Source: Bin87 sp963692995 (GTDB lineage: Bacteria; Chloroflexota; Dehalococcoidia; Lucifugimonadales; UBA3495). From it: DNA of 64,000 nt. Each line of letters opens with the position of its first letter. The stretch's first letter is position 1. A model generated the notes under the pieces. The model saw only the letters and a list, made by a program, of their open reading frames with translations. It ran no database searches and was not told the origin of the DNA. Below, piece by piece: positions 49,299 to 56,082 of the stretch. The DNA lies in the NCBI GenBank assembly GCA_963692995.1, contig OY843611.1:558001-622000 (forward strand). Reading direction: 5' to 3'. The position numbers and the translations under genes are program-made.

Positions 49299-50570
49299 TC
49301 AGGTGCCTTCTTCCCAGCTTTCGTTGTAGGCCGTCTGTTCCGCCGTCAGGGTATCGATGTGGATGCCCATGGTTTCCAGCTTGAGGCGGCCCACCTCGGC
49401 GTCGATTTCCCGGGGGACCACATGGACGCCGGTTCCGAGTTGGCCGTGCTGCTTGACCAGGTATTCCGCACACAGGGCCTGGTTGGCGAAGCTCATGTCC
49501 ATCACGGCGGATGGATGCCCCTCGGCGGCGGCCAGGTTGATGAGGCGACCTTCGCCCAGCAAGTAGAGGCGGCGCCCGTCGGTGGTCTGGTATTCCTCAA
49601 CGAAGGGGCGGACTTCCCGGTGGCTAACGGACATGGCCTCCAGGGCCGGAATGTCTATCTCGACGTTGAAGTGGCCGCTGTTGGCGATGATAGCGCCGTC
49701 GGCCATGGCTTCCAGGTGCTCTTTGCCGATGACGTGCCAGCCGCCGGACACGGTGATGAACACCTCGCCATGCCGCGCGGCTTCCATGCCGGGCATCACC
49801 TGGAACCCGTCCATGACGGCTTCCAGGGCGCGCACCGGGTTGACCTCGGTGACGATGACGTGAGCGCCCATGCCCCGGGCGCGGGAGGCTACGCCGCGCC
49901 CGCACCAGCCGTAGCCGCCCACGACCACCCGACGGCCGGCCCACAGGATGTTGGTGGCGCGGGTGATGCCGTCCAGGGTGCTCTGGCCGGTGCCGTAGCG
50001 GTTGTCGAAGAAATGTTTGGTCTCGGCCTCGTTGACGGCGATGATGGGATACTTGAGCTGACCGTCGGCGGCCATGGCGGTGAGGCGCACCACGCCGGTG
50101 GTGGTCTCCTCGGTGCCGGCGATGACGTTGGAGAGCAGGTCGGTGCGCTCCCGGTGCAGAACGCCCACCAGGTCGGCGCCGTCGTCCATGGTCACCATGG
50201 GAGCGTGATCCAGGGCGGCGTTGATGTGCTGATAGTAGGTCGCGTTGTCTTCGCCCTTAATGGCGTAGGTGGGTATCCCGTACTCTTGCACCAGCGCGGC
50301 GGCGGTCTCGTCCTGGGTGCTGAGGGGGTTGCTGGCGCAGACCACCAGGTCGGCCCCGCCGGCCTTCAGCGCGATGGCCAAGTTGGCAGTTTCGGTGGTT
50401 ACGTGGAGGCAGGCGGCCATGCGCATGCCGGCCAGGGGTTGCTCGCGGCTGAAGCGTTCCGTGATGGAATTAACGACGGGCATCTCGCGCCCGGCCCAGC
50501 GGATGCGGTCCACGCCGGCGCCGGCCAGGGAAAGGTCTTTCACGTCGCCTGGGGTTTTTTGAACAGTCAA
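49299..50570 (-). CDS. ahcY: Adenosylhomocysteinase
   Basis: 423 residues, the shorter prokaryotic form. 'MRMAACLHVTTETANLAIALKAGGADLVVCASNPLSTQDE', 'VNEAETKHFFDNRYGTGQS', NAD-binding 'VVVGGYGWCGRGVASRARGMGAHVIVTEVNPVRALEA' pattern and C-terminal 'EIDAEVGRLKLETMGIHIDTLT'. Splits SAH to adenosine and homocysteine. TTG start (50570) with AAGAGGT upstream; no suitable ATG nearby. Confidence 0.96.
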   Translation of the reverse strand: MTVQKTPGDVKDLSLAGAGVDRIRWAGREMPVVNSITERFSREQPLAGMRMAACLHVTTETANLAIALKAGGADLVVCASNPLSTQDETAAALVQEYGIPTYAIKGEDNATYYQHINAALDHAPMVTMDDGADLVGVLHRERTDLLSNVIAGTEETTTGVVRLTAMAADGQLKYPIIAVNEAETKHFFDNRYGTGQSTLDGITRATNILWAGRRVVVGGYGWCGRGVASRARGMGAHVIVTEVNPVRALEAVMDGFQVMPGMEAARHGEVFITVSGGWHVIGKEHLEAMADGAIIANSGHFNVEIDIPALEAMSVSHREVRPFVEEYQTTDGRRLYLLGEGRLINLAAAEGHPSAVMDMSFANQALCAEYLVKQHGQLGTGVHVVPREIDAEVGRLKLETMGIHIDTLTAEQTAYNESWEEGT

Positions 50571-50705
50571 ATCGTAGTACCTCTTATTTGGTGAATTGGG
50601 TAGGCTCTGTTGCTAGTTTGCCGGGCGCGATCGCCGTTCCTGCGCAAGCGGGAACTCGGAAGGGCCGGCGTGGTGGGTACGTTGGCGCAATCTTGCGGCC
50701 GCTGG

Positions 50706-50725
50706 ATTCCCGCGAAAACGGGAAT
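50706..50725. repeat. ATTCCC-N8-GGGAAT repeat upstream of ahcY
   Basis: ATTCCCGCGAAAACGGGAAT; a first palindrome 'gttcctgcgcaagcgggaac' lies at 50636-50655, so this too resembles the two-palindrome composite. The 190-base gap holds nothing else. Confidence 0.88.
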
Positions 50726-50760
50726 GACGGTGAAACGGTGGATGAGAATGACGGTGGATG

Positions 50761-51120
50761 TTACGGATCGTCGCCGTAGGAAGTGGGGTTGCCGGCGGCG
50801 ATCCAGGAGGGGGTGCCGTCGTCAACGTTGTAGAGCATCTCCGAGTCGTAGCCCAGGGCGGCGGCCAGTTCGCAGGCCAGGCCGCTGCGGACGCCGGCAG
50901 CGCAGATGAAGAGCAGTTTCTTGTCCTCGGGCACTTCGTCCATGCGTCCGGCCAGATCGTCAACGTTGATGTGGATGGCGCCGGTGGCGTGTCCGGTGAC
51001 CCATTCGTCATCGCGGCGCACGTCCACCACCACCGTATTTTCCGGTTCGGCGTGCAGGATTTGCAGGGCTTCCGTGGAATCTACTCGGTAGTAGGGTTCG
51101 CCGGGGTTTTGGCGTGGCAT
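50761..51120 (-). CDS. Rhodanese-domain protein
   Basis: 119 residues, single rhodanese domain. 'NTVVVDVRRDDEWVTGHATGAIHINVDDLAGR', active-site loop 'LLFICAAGVRSGLACELAAALGY' with Cys-A-A-G-V-R-S-G. Sulfurtransferase; within the SAM-cycle operon it might handle sulfur from methylthio or homocysteine metabolism (inference). ATG at 51120 preceded by AAGGAGG, chosen over the frame's upstream extension to 51171. Confidence 0.9.
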   Translation of the reverse strand: MPRQNPGEPYYRVDSTEALQILHAEPENTVVVDVRRDDEWVTGHATGAIHINVDDLAGRMDEVPEDKKLLFICAAGVRSGLACELAAALGYDSEMLYNVDDGTPSWIAAGNPTSYGDDP

Positions 51121-51171
51121 TGATTTACCTCCTTGGGTTCTCGGCGTGATTGGTGAAGCCTTTCGCGTCAT

Positions 51172-51224
51172 TTCACGTCATTCCCACTCGCGTCATTTCG
51201 CGTCATTCCCGCGAAGGCGGGAAT
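51172..51224. repeat. Tandem 24-bp units ending in a perfect ATTCCC-N8-GGGAAT repeat
   Basis: Two direct units of 'cgcgtcattt(c/g)(a/c)cgtcattccc', then the perfect palindrome at 51205-51224, which overlaps the mtnP stop codon region. Confidence 0.8.
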
Positions 51225-52112
51225 CTAGGGATTGGGCAGCAGGTCAAGACGGGAGCCGGCGATGGGGCGCAGCCGGCGGTAGGCCGCTTCGGAAATTCGT
51301 TTGCGGTCGGTGATGATGGCGTTGGCGAGGGCGGTCTGGCATTCGCAGGGTTCCAGGGCCGCCAGCAGGGGCATGATGTGACGCAGGATGATCCGGCTGT
51401 TGGCCACGTTGGCGACCAGGTTTTCCACCACCATGTTCACCGTGACGTCGTCGTGGTCGGGATGCCAGCAGTCGTAGTCGGTTACCCAGGCCATCACTGC
51501 GTAGCACATTTCGGCTTCCCGGGCCAGCTTGGCCTCGGGCAGGGTGGTCATGCCGATGATGTCGCCGCCCCAGGCGCGGTACATGTTCGATTCGGCGCGG
51601 GTGGAGAAGGCGGGGCCTTCCATAACCACCAGCGTTCCGCCCTGGTGGGTGGGAATTCCCTGGCCAACGGCGCCGTCGGCCAGAACGGCGCTTATGCCGG
51701 GACAGAAGGGGTCGGCGAAGGATATGTGGGCGACCGCGCCGTCCTCGAAAAAGGTGCTGTCCCGGCGACGGGTGCGGTCAATCAGCTGGTTGGGTATCAC
51801 CAGGTGCTGCGGTTCGTAATCGACCTGGAGACTGCCCACGGCGCTGACGGAGACGATGCGCTTAACCCCCAGGGTTTTCAACGCGTAGATGTTGGCCCGG
51901 AAGGGGAGTTCGGTAGGGCTCACGCGGTGGCCCCGGCCATGGCGCGGCAGGAAGGCCACGGGAACATCCAGCAGCTCTCCGACGGTGATGAGGTCGCTGG
52001 GCTTGCCGTAGGGAGTGTCGATATCCACCACGGCAGTTTCGGCAAAGCCTTGTATTTCGTAGAGGCCGCTGCCTCCGATAATGGCAATTTCGGCTTGGCG
52101 ATGGTCGGGCAT
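51225..52112 (-). CDS. mtnP: S-methyl-5'-thioadenosine phosphorylase
   Basis: 295 residues, trimeric PNP/MTAP family. 'IAIIGGSGLYEIQGF', 'PRHGRGHRVSPTELPFRANIYALKTLGVKRIVSVSAVGSL' pattern, 'VVMEGPAFSTRAESNMYRAWGGDIIGMTTLPEAKLAREAEMCYAVMAWVTDYDCWH' pattern. Converts MTA + phosphate to adenine and methylthioribose-1-phosphate, the substrate of mtnA in the same operon. Confidence 0.95.
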   Translation of the reverse strand: MPDHRQAEIAIIGGSGLYEIQGFAETAVVDIDTPYGKPSDLITVGELLDVPVAFLPRHGRGHRVSPTELPFRANIYALKTLGVKRIVSVSAVGSLQVDYEPQHLVIPNQLIDRTRRRDSTFFEDGAVAHISFADPFCPGISAVLADGAVGQGIPTHQGGTLVVMEGPAFSTRAESNMYRAWGGDIIGMTTLPEAKLAREAEMCYAVMAWVTDYDCWHPDHDDVTVNMVVENLVANVANSRIILRHIMPLLAALEPCECQTALANAIITDRKRISEAAYRRLRPIAGSRLDLLPNP

Positions 52113-52163
52113 CGTTGATTATTCCAGTATTGCGGTTCGCGTATTGAGGTTGGCGCGGCGGTT

Positions 52164-53306
52164 TCAGCGCAGTTGCGGTATCTGCTCCGGCAGGTAGTGG
52201 GTGGAGCGGAAGACGCTGTTGACCAGATAACCCTGCTCGTTGGGCGCGAAGTGGGGGTTGATGTATTCCCAGACCACTTGACCGGCGGGCGTCACCTGGA
52301 AGATGCGCCCGGGTTGGCCCTCGGTTATCAGCGTGTTGCCGTTGGGCAGGCGGCGCGCGCCGGAGATATAAGCGCTGAAGAAGTTGAAGGGCGGGTTGTC
52401 CCGGTACTCCCAGACGATTTCGTTGGTGGACGGGTCAACCTCGATGACGCGAGAGGCCGGCAGGGGGTTGTGGCGACTGTGCGAGCCGTTGTCGTAGATG
52501 AGTATGTTGCCGTTGTCCAGCATCGACGGGTCATGCTGCTGGGCCAGGACGTCGTCGCTGATCTGCCACACAATGTCGCCGCTGGCTTTGTCGATGATGC
52601 CGACGGTGGAGATATTGCGGAAGCTGAACAGCACCGCATCACCGGCGGATTCCGGGATGCCGGCTTGCGCCGGAATGACGTTGGATGCGGCGGGCAGCGG
52701 GACCACGGTGTTGCCGTGGCTCCACTCGTCGCGCCGGTCGTTGAAGGTGACGACGTGCGCGCGCTCGTCCAGGCGCTCAGCGGCGCGCCATTCCCAGACG
52801 CGATTGCCGCTGGCGTCCACTTCCACCAGGACGTCGGCCCACATCCCCCCGGCGTCGGTGCCGGGTTGCCCGCCCTGGATCCGGGCCGCCTGGGCGTCGT
52901 CCATACGCTCCACCGTCATATACAGGCAGCCGCCCGATGCGGTGCGCCGCGCGTCGTGGTGGTGGTACGGGTCCCGGTGTTCCCAGAGGATGTTGCCGTC
53001 CCAGTCGGCCTCCAGCATTATGCCGCCCTTGAAACGCTGCATCGCCTCGAAGATGTCCCAACCGCCGTCATCGCGGACCTTGCCGCCGTAGAACAGGTTG
53101 CCGTTGGGCAGCAGGTAGCCGTACAGGCCCGGCGGATAAGGCATCTGCCACTGGTGGGCAACCGCGCCGTTGCTGTCCAGAAGATAGACCTCGCCGTTGC
53201 CGGACAAGGGAGCGTAGAGGGTGTAGCCGGGGCAGGCTTGCTCCGGGTCGCCGGCGGTGAGACCGGTGCGGGCCATGCGGCGGCGGGTTTGTTGGTCGAT
53301 GGTCAT
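52164..53306 (-). CDS. Arylsulfotransferase (ASST)-like beta-propeller, with an in-frame repeat insertion
   Basis: 380 residues. 'GYTLYAPLSGNGEVYLLDSNGAVAHQWQM', 'GYLLPNGNLFYGGKV', 'ILWEHRDPYHHHDARRTASGGCLYMTVE', 'SFRNISTVGIIDKASGDIVWQISDDVLAQQHDPSMLDNGNILIYDNG' and 'GARRLPNGNTLITEGQPGRIFQVTPAGQVVWEYINP' follow the PF14269-like ASST pattern, without a signal peptide. Residues about 209-219 (V-I-P-A-Q-A-G-I-P-E-S) are the translation of a dispersed palindromic repeat copy. The role within the SAM-cycle operon is unknown; the family acts on aryl sulfate groups or is uncharacterised. Confidence 0.82.
   Translation of the reverse strand: MTIDQQTRRRMARTGLTAGDPEQACPGYTLYAPLSGNGEVYLLDSNGAVAHQWQMPYPPGLYGYLLPNGNLFYGGKVRDDGGWDIFEAMQRFKGGIMLEADWDGNILWEHRDPYHHHDARRTASGGCLYMTVERMDDAQAARIQGGQPGTDAGGMWADVLVEVDASGNRVWEWRAAERLDERAHVVTFNDRRDEWSHGNTVVPLPAASNVIPAQAGIPESAGDAVLFSFRNISTVGIIDKASGDIVWQISDDVLAQQHDPSMLDNGNILIYDNGSHSRHNPLPASRVIEVDPSTNEIVWEYRDNPPFNFFSAYISGARRLPNGNTLITEGQPGRIFQVTPAGQVVWEYINPHFAPNEQGYLVNSVFRSTHYLPEQIPQLR
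52648..52680. repeat. Palindromic repeat copy inside a coding sequence
   Basis: 'gattccgggatgccggcttgcgccggaatgacg' pattern: ATTCCGG at 52649 and CCGGAAT ending at 52677 followed by gacg. On the minus strand it is read in frame as V-I-P-A-Q-A-G-I-P-E-S. Confidence 0.9.
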
Positions 53307-53320
53307 ACGCTCCTTTCTCT

Positions 53321-53411
53321 GTCCTTAACGGTCGTCATTCCTGTGGTCTGTCCCAACGGTCGTAATTCCTTGGCCTGTCCCAACTGCCGTCATTCCCGCG
53401 AAAGCGGGAAT
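53321..53411. repeat. Tandem 27-bp units and a perfect ATTCCC-N8-GGGAAT repeat
   Basis: Two units of 'cggtcgt(c/a)attcct.tgg.ctgtcccaa' (about 53328-53382) and then ATTCCCGCGAAAGCGGGAAT at 53392-53411, identical to the copy at 49203-49222. Between mtnA and the ASST-like gene. Confidence 0.88.
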
Positions 53412-53429
53412 CCAGCGTGGCTGAGGAGG

Positions 53430-54473
53430 CTACGCAGCATCCACCGCTTGTTGCAGCGACTCGGTGTAAGGTGGTCGGCACACCATGGTCTCGGTGACGA
53501 TGCCGTCGATGTAGCGGTGCGGAGTTACGTCGAAGGCCGGGTTGTAGGCGGGTGTCCCTTCGGGAGCGATGGGCGTGCCGCCATAGCCGGTTACTTCGTG
53601 CTGCGGCCGCTCCTCTATTGCGATGTCGTCGCCGTGGGCGAGGGCCAGGTCAACCGTGCTGGTGGGCGCGGCGATGTAGAAGGGTATGCCATTCTCGCGG
53701 GCCAGGACGGCCAGGGTGTAGGTGCCAATCTTATTGGCGGTGTCTCCGTTGGCGGCAACGCGGTCGGCGCCGGTAATCACGCAGGAAACGGCGCCCTGGC
53801 GCATCAATATGCCGGCGGCGGAGTCGGCGATGAGGGTTGCCGGTATGCCCAGCTGCCGGAACTCCCAGGACGTGAGCCGAGATCCCTGCAACCAGGGCCG
53901 CGTTTCGGTATTAAAGACGTTGAACCGGCCGCCGGCCTCCCAGCCGGCGCGGATGACTCCCAGCGCAGTGCCGAAGGCGGACGTTGCCAAAGCCCCGGTG
54001 TTGCAGTGGGTTAACACGCCTTGCCCATCGGGCGGCATCAGGGCGCGGCCCCGTTCGCCGATGCGGCGGTTGATGGCCTCGTCCTCTTGCTGGATGCGTC
54101 GGGCCTCGTCTTCCAGGCGGGGCAGGATGCTGCCGGGGTCGGGTTCCCCCTCGGCGACGCGGAGCATGCGGCGAACCGCCCAGCCCAAGTTGACCGCCGT
54201 GGGACGAGCGGCGGCGATGTGGGCCCCGGCTTGCCGCAAAGCGCCGATGAAGTGGTCCCGCTCGCGGGATTGCAGTTCGGCGGCCGCCAGCACCATGGCG
54301 TAAGCAGCGGTGACGCCGATGGCGGGAGCGCCGCGCACGCGCATATCGGTGATGGCGGCGGCGGCGACGCGATAGTCAGTGATGCTGACGGTGGTATGCT
54401 CGTGGGGCAGGAGCGTCTGGTCAAGCAACTCCAGCCGGGCGCCGGTCCAGTTAATTGGACGAATTTCGATCAT
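53430..54473 (-). CDS. mtnA: S-methyl-5-thioribose-1-phosphate isomerase
   Basis: 347 residues, eIF-2B alpha-like family. 'RPINWTGARLELLDQTLLPHE', 'MRVRGAPAIGVTAAYAMVLAA', 'VLTHCNTGALATSAFGTALGVIRAGW', 'ETRPWLQGSRLTSWEFRQLGIP', 'GADRVAANGDTANKIGTYTLAVLARENGIPFYIAAPTSTVD' patterns; catalytic Cys in H-C-N-T-G and Asp in T-G-A-D-R. ATG at 54473 gives the family N-terminus; upstream in-frame sequence is the riboswitch expression platform. First gene of the operon. Confidence 0.95.
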   Translation of the reverse strand: MIEIRPINWTGARLELLDQTLLPHEHTTVSITDYRVAAAAITDMRVRGAPAIGVTAAYAMVLAAAELQSRERDHFIGALRQAGAHIAAARPTAVNLGWAVRRMLRVAEGEPDPGSILPRLEDEARRIQQEDEAINRRIGERGRALMPPDGQGVLTHCNTGALATSAFGTALGVIRAGWEAGGRFNVFNTETRPWLQGSRLTSWEFRQLGIPATLIADSAAGILMRQGAVSCVITGADRVAANGDTANKIGTYTLAVLARENGIPFYIAAPTSTVDLALAHGDDIAIEERPQHEVTGYGGTPIAPEGTPAYNPAFDVTPHRYIDGIVTETMVCRPPYTESLQQAVDAA

Positions 54474-54562
54474 AAACAAGCCGCGGTTCAGTGGTCCGTC
54501 GGAGCGGACGGTGTGGCGCTGCTGCGGACAGACGGAGCGGCTATTCCGGATCAAGTCAGGGC

Positions 54563-54596
54563 AAAAAGGAAGGCTCACCCGATAGCAGGGGAGCCC
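54563..54596 (-). terminator. Regulated terminator of the SAM riboswitch
   Basis: Minus strand: GGCTC-CCC...GGG-T-GAGCC stem (54595-54591 with 54576-54572, plus inner CCC/GGG), then TTCCTTTTT ending at 54563. It lies between the aptamer and mtnA, as expected for transcriptional attenuation; the 5' arm region (GAGGGGAG, next to the P1 3' strand) can pair alternatively. Confidence 0.85.
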
Positions 54597-54611
54597 AACA
54601 ACACGGTTCTC

Positions 54612-54755
54612 CCCTCATCTTTCGTCACTCCGCGGTTCTGGCGCATCGTTGCGCCGGTTCACGAGGACGCCGGATTTAGCACCTCGTCCCGCTGGGTGAG
54701 CGGGGCAGGTTGCCAGGCTTCACAGGGCCGTTCCCTCTGCCTGTCTGAATAAGGG
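54612..54755 (-). promoter_or_regulatory. SAM-I (S-box) riboswitch aptamer
   Basis: Minus-strand sequence matches the S-box core in order: P1 5' strand CCCTTAT (54755-54749), 'cagAGGGAacGGCCC', 'TGAAGCCtGGCAACC' (54724-54708), P3 hairpin CCCGCT-caccc-AGCGGG, 'AGGTGCTAAATCC' (54684-54672), P4, and 'GAAAGATGAGGG' whose ATGAGGG (54618-54612) pairs with the P1 5' strand over 7 bp. Binding of SAM should favour the terminator at 54563-54596 and shut off mtnA through metK. Confidence 0.95.
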
Positions 54756-54789
54756 TTCCAGCAGCGTATCCAGTTTTTAACTGCTATTG

Positions 54790-54818
54790 ATGCTACCTGC
54801 CGGGCTTGAATATGTCAA
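54790..54818 (-). promoter_or_regulatory. Sigma70 promoter of the SAM-cycle operon
   Basis: Minus strand TTGACA (54818-54813), exactly 17-base spacer, TAGCAT (54795-54790). Start near 54783, about 28 bases before the riboswitch P1. Confidence 0.8.
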
Positions 54819-54841
54819 GGAGGCTGGCAGGCGCCGGGCCG

Positions 54842-54933
54842 GTGCAAAGTCTTTCTCATCCGCTCCTGGTGCGCCTGTCGAACCATCCACAAGCTCAGGA
54901 TGAGCGGAAAAAGGTTATAAGGCGACTTTGCAC
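54842..54933. repeat. 92-bp element with terminal inverted repeats, containing the second repeat type (copy 3)
   Basis: Ends GTGCAAAGTC (54842-54851) and GACTTTGCAC (54924-54933) are perfect 10-bp inverted repeats. Inside are 'ctcatccgctcctg', 'cctgtcgaaccatccacaagctcagg' and 'atgagcgg', a nested inverted repeat of the GTGGTTCGACAAGCT family. It lies upstream of the riboswitch promoter, in the 508-base gap between mtnA and the WD40 gene; the rest of the gap is the leader and short spacers. Confidence 0.75.
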
Positions 54934-54981
54934 AAGCCCGGTCAAATGGGTAGCGGTGGGCAAATATGGGTGGGCGGACCG

Positions 54982-56082
54982 TCAGTTGCTGCCCTCATTA
55001 GGAACCCGCGCTTGGTGTGGACGGCTAATTCGGTCCTTGGTTTCCCCTATTGGCCAAACCGTCACGCCACCCTGGGCGTCGAGGGCGGCGAGCGCGCCCC
55101 CGTCAGGCCGCCAGTACAATTCGGCCACTGAGTCCCCCACATCTTCGGCCCCGATTGGGCTGCCGTTTCCATTTCTCTGCAACGACCACACAACCACGGT
55201 ACCATCGCGCGCGCCCGATGCCAGGCGCCTCGCGCCGGGCGCGAATGTTAAGGTCGTTATGGGCTCATGATGAAACTTCAGAACGCCGGGCCGCGTGCCT
55301 TCGGGCCCCTTTCTCCGGAAGTTCCAAACCGTGACCGCTTCTCCCCCGCCGGTGGCCAAAAGGGTGCCGGCGCTATCGAAAGCCAGGGCCGACGGCTTGC
55401 CAGGATAGCCTGACATCATGGAGTCCCGTTCCGTGGATCGACGCCAGAAGTGCACCGTGTTGTCCTGGCTACCGCAGACCACGATATCCCCGTTCGGGCT
55501 CAACACCATCGACACCAGAGACCCCTGCCACTCCATTTTCTGGCGAAGCGAGTCGGTGGAAGGGTTGAAGAACGACACTCGGCCGTAACAGGCCGTGGCT
55601 AGCTCATCTGTGCTCGACCAGGCGATTGCGCTGACGGTGCTAGGGTGATCGTCGCACCGCCAAACCTCCGCTCCGTCCGCGCCATACGCACAAACCTGCC
55701 GGGAGCACGAGGCCGCCAACCATTGGCCGTCCGGCGACCACGCGACGTTTTCCACCCAACCGCTTCCGACGTCGATAGCCCGGCTTACCTGACCTTCGGC
55801 GGCGCTCCAGATTAATACTCGGCCGTCCTGGCCGGCGGTAGCGAAGGCAGTCCCGCTGGGGTTCATCGCCATCGCGAGCACACCGCCTTCATGAACATCG
55901 CGCTGCGCCCAAGCGGTCGCGCCAGACTCGCCGTCAAAGGCGTAAACGCCACCCTCGGCATCGCCGACCACCAGCGCCGCGCCACCCAGGATCCAACCCC
56001 CGGCGATAGCGTAGTCGCCGACCGCCGCAGACCAGCCGCGGTCAAGAACGCCCGTTGGGCTGCCGGCATTTAGATCAGACAT
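54982..56082 (-). CDS. WD40-repeat protein
   Basis: 366 residues, about seven WD40 blades without signal peptide: 'GGVLAMAMNPSGTAFATAGQDGRVLIWSA', 'GWVENVAWSPDGQWLAASCSRQVCAYG', 'STVSAIAWSSTDELATACYGRVSFF', 'SLVSMVLSPNGDIVVCGSQDNTVHFWRR', 'GKPSALAFDSAGTLLATGGGEAVTVWNF', 'EPITTLTFAPGARRLASGARDGTVVVWSL'. Its start overlaps the COG0523 gene stop by 13 bases, so the two are translationally coupled. A scaffold or partner of the metallochaperone is the simplest idea (inference). Confidence 0.88.
   Translation of the reverse strand: MSDLNAGSPTGVLDRGWSAAVGDYAIAGGWILGGAALVVGDAEGGVYAFDGESGATAWAQRDVHEGGVLAMAMNPSGTAFATAGQDGRVLIWSAAEGQVSRAIDVGSGWVENVAWSPDGQWLAASCSRQVCAYGADGAEVWRCDDHPSTVSAIAWSSTDELATACYGRVSFFNPSTDSLRQKMEWQGSLVSMVLSPNGDIVVCGSQDNTVHFWRRSTERDSMMSGYPGKPSALAFDSAGTLLATGGGEAVTVWNFRRKGPEGTRPGVLKFHHEPITTLTFAPGARRLASGARDGTVVVWSLQRNGNGSPIGAEDVGDSVAELYWRPDGGALAALDAQGGVTVWPIGETKDRISRPHQARVPNEGSN

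Noticed and set aside
50571..50760. A SAH or second SAM riboswitch in front of ahcY or metK
   Set aside because: These spacers contain only palindromic repeats; no conserved aptamer core found, control is explained by the riboswitch at the operon head.
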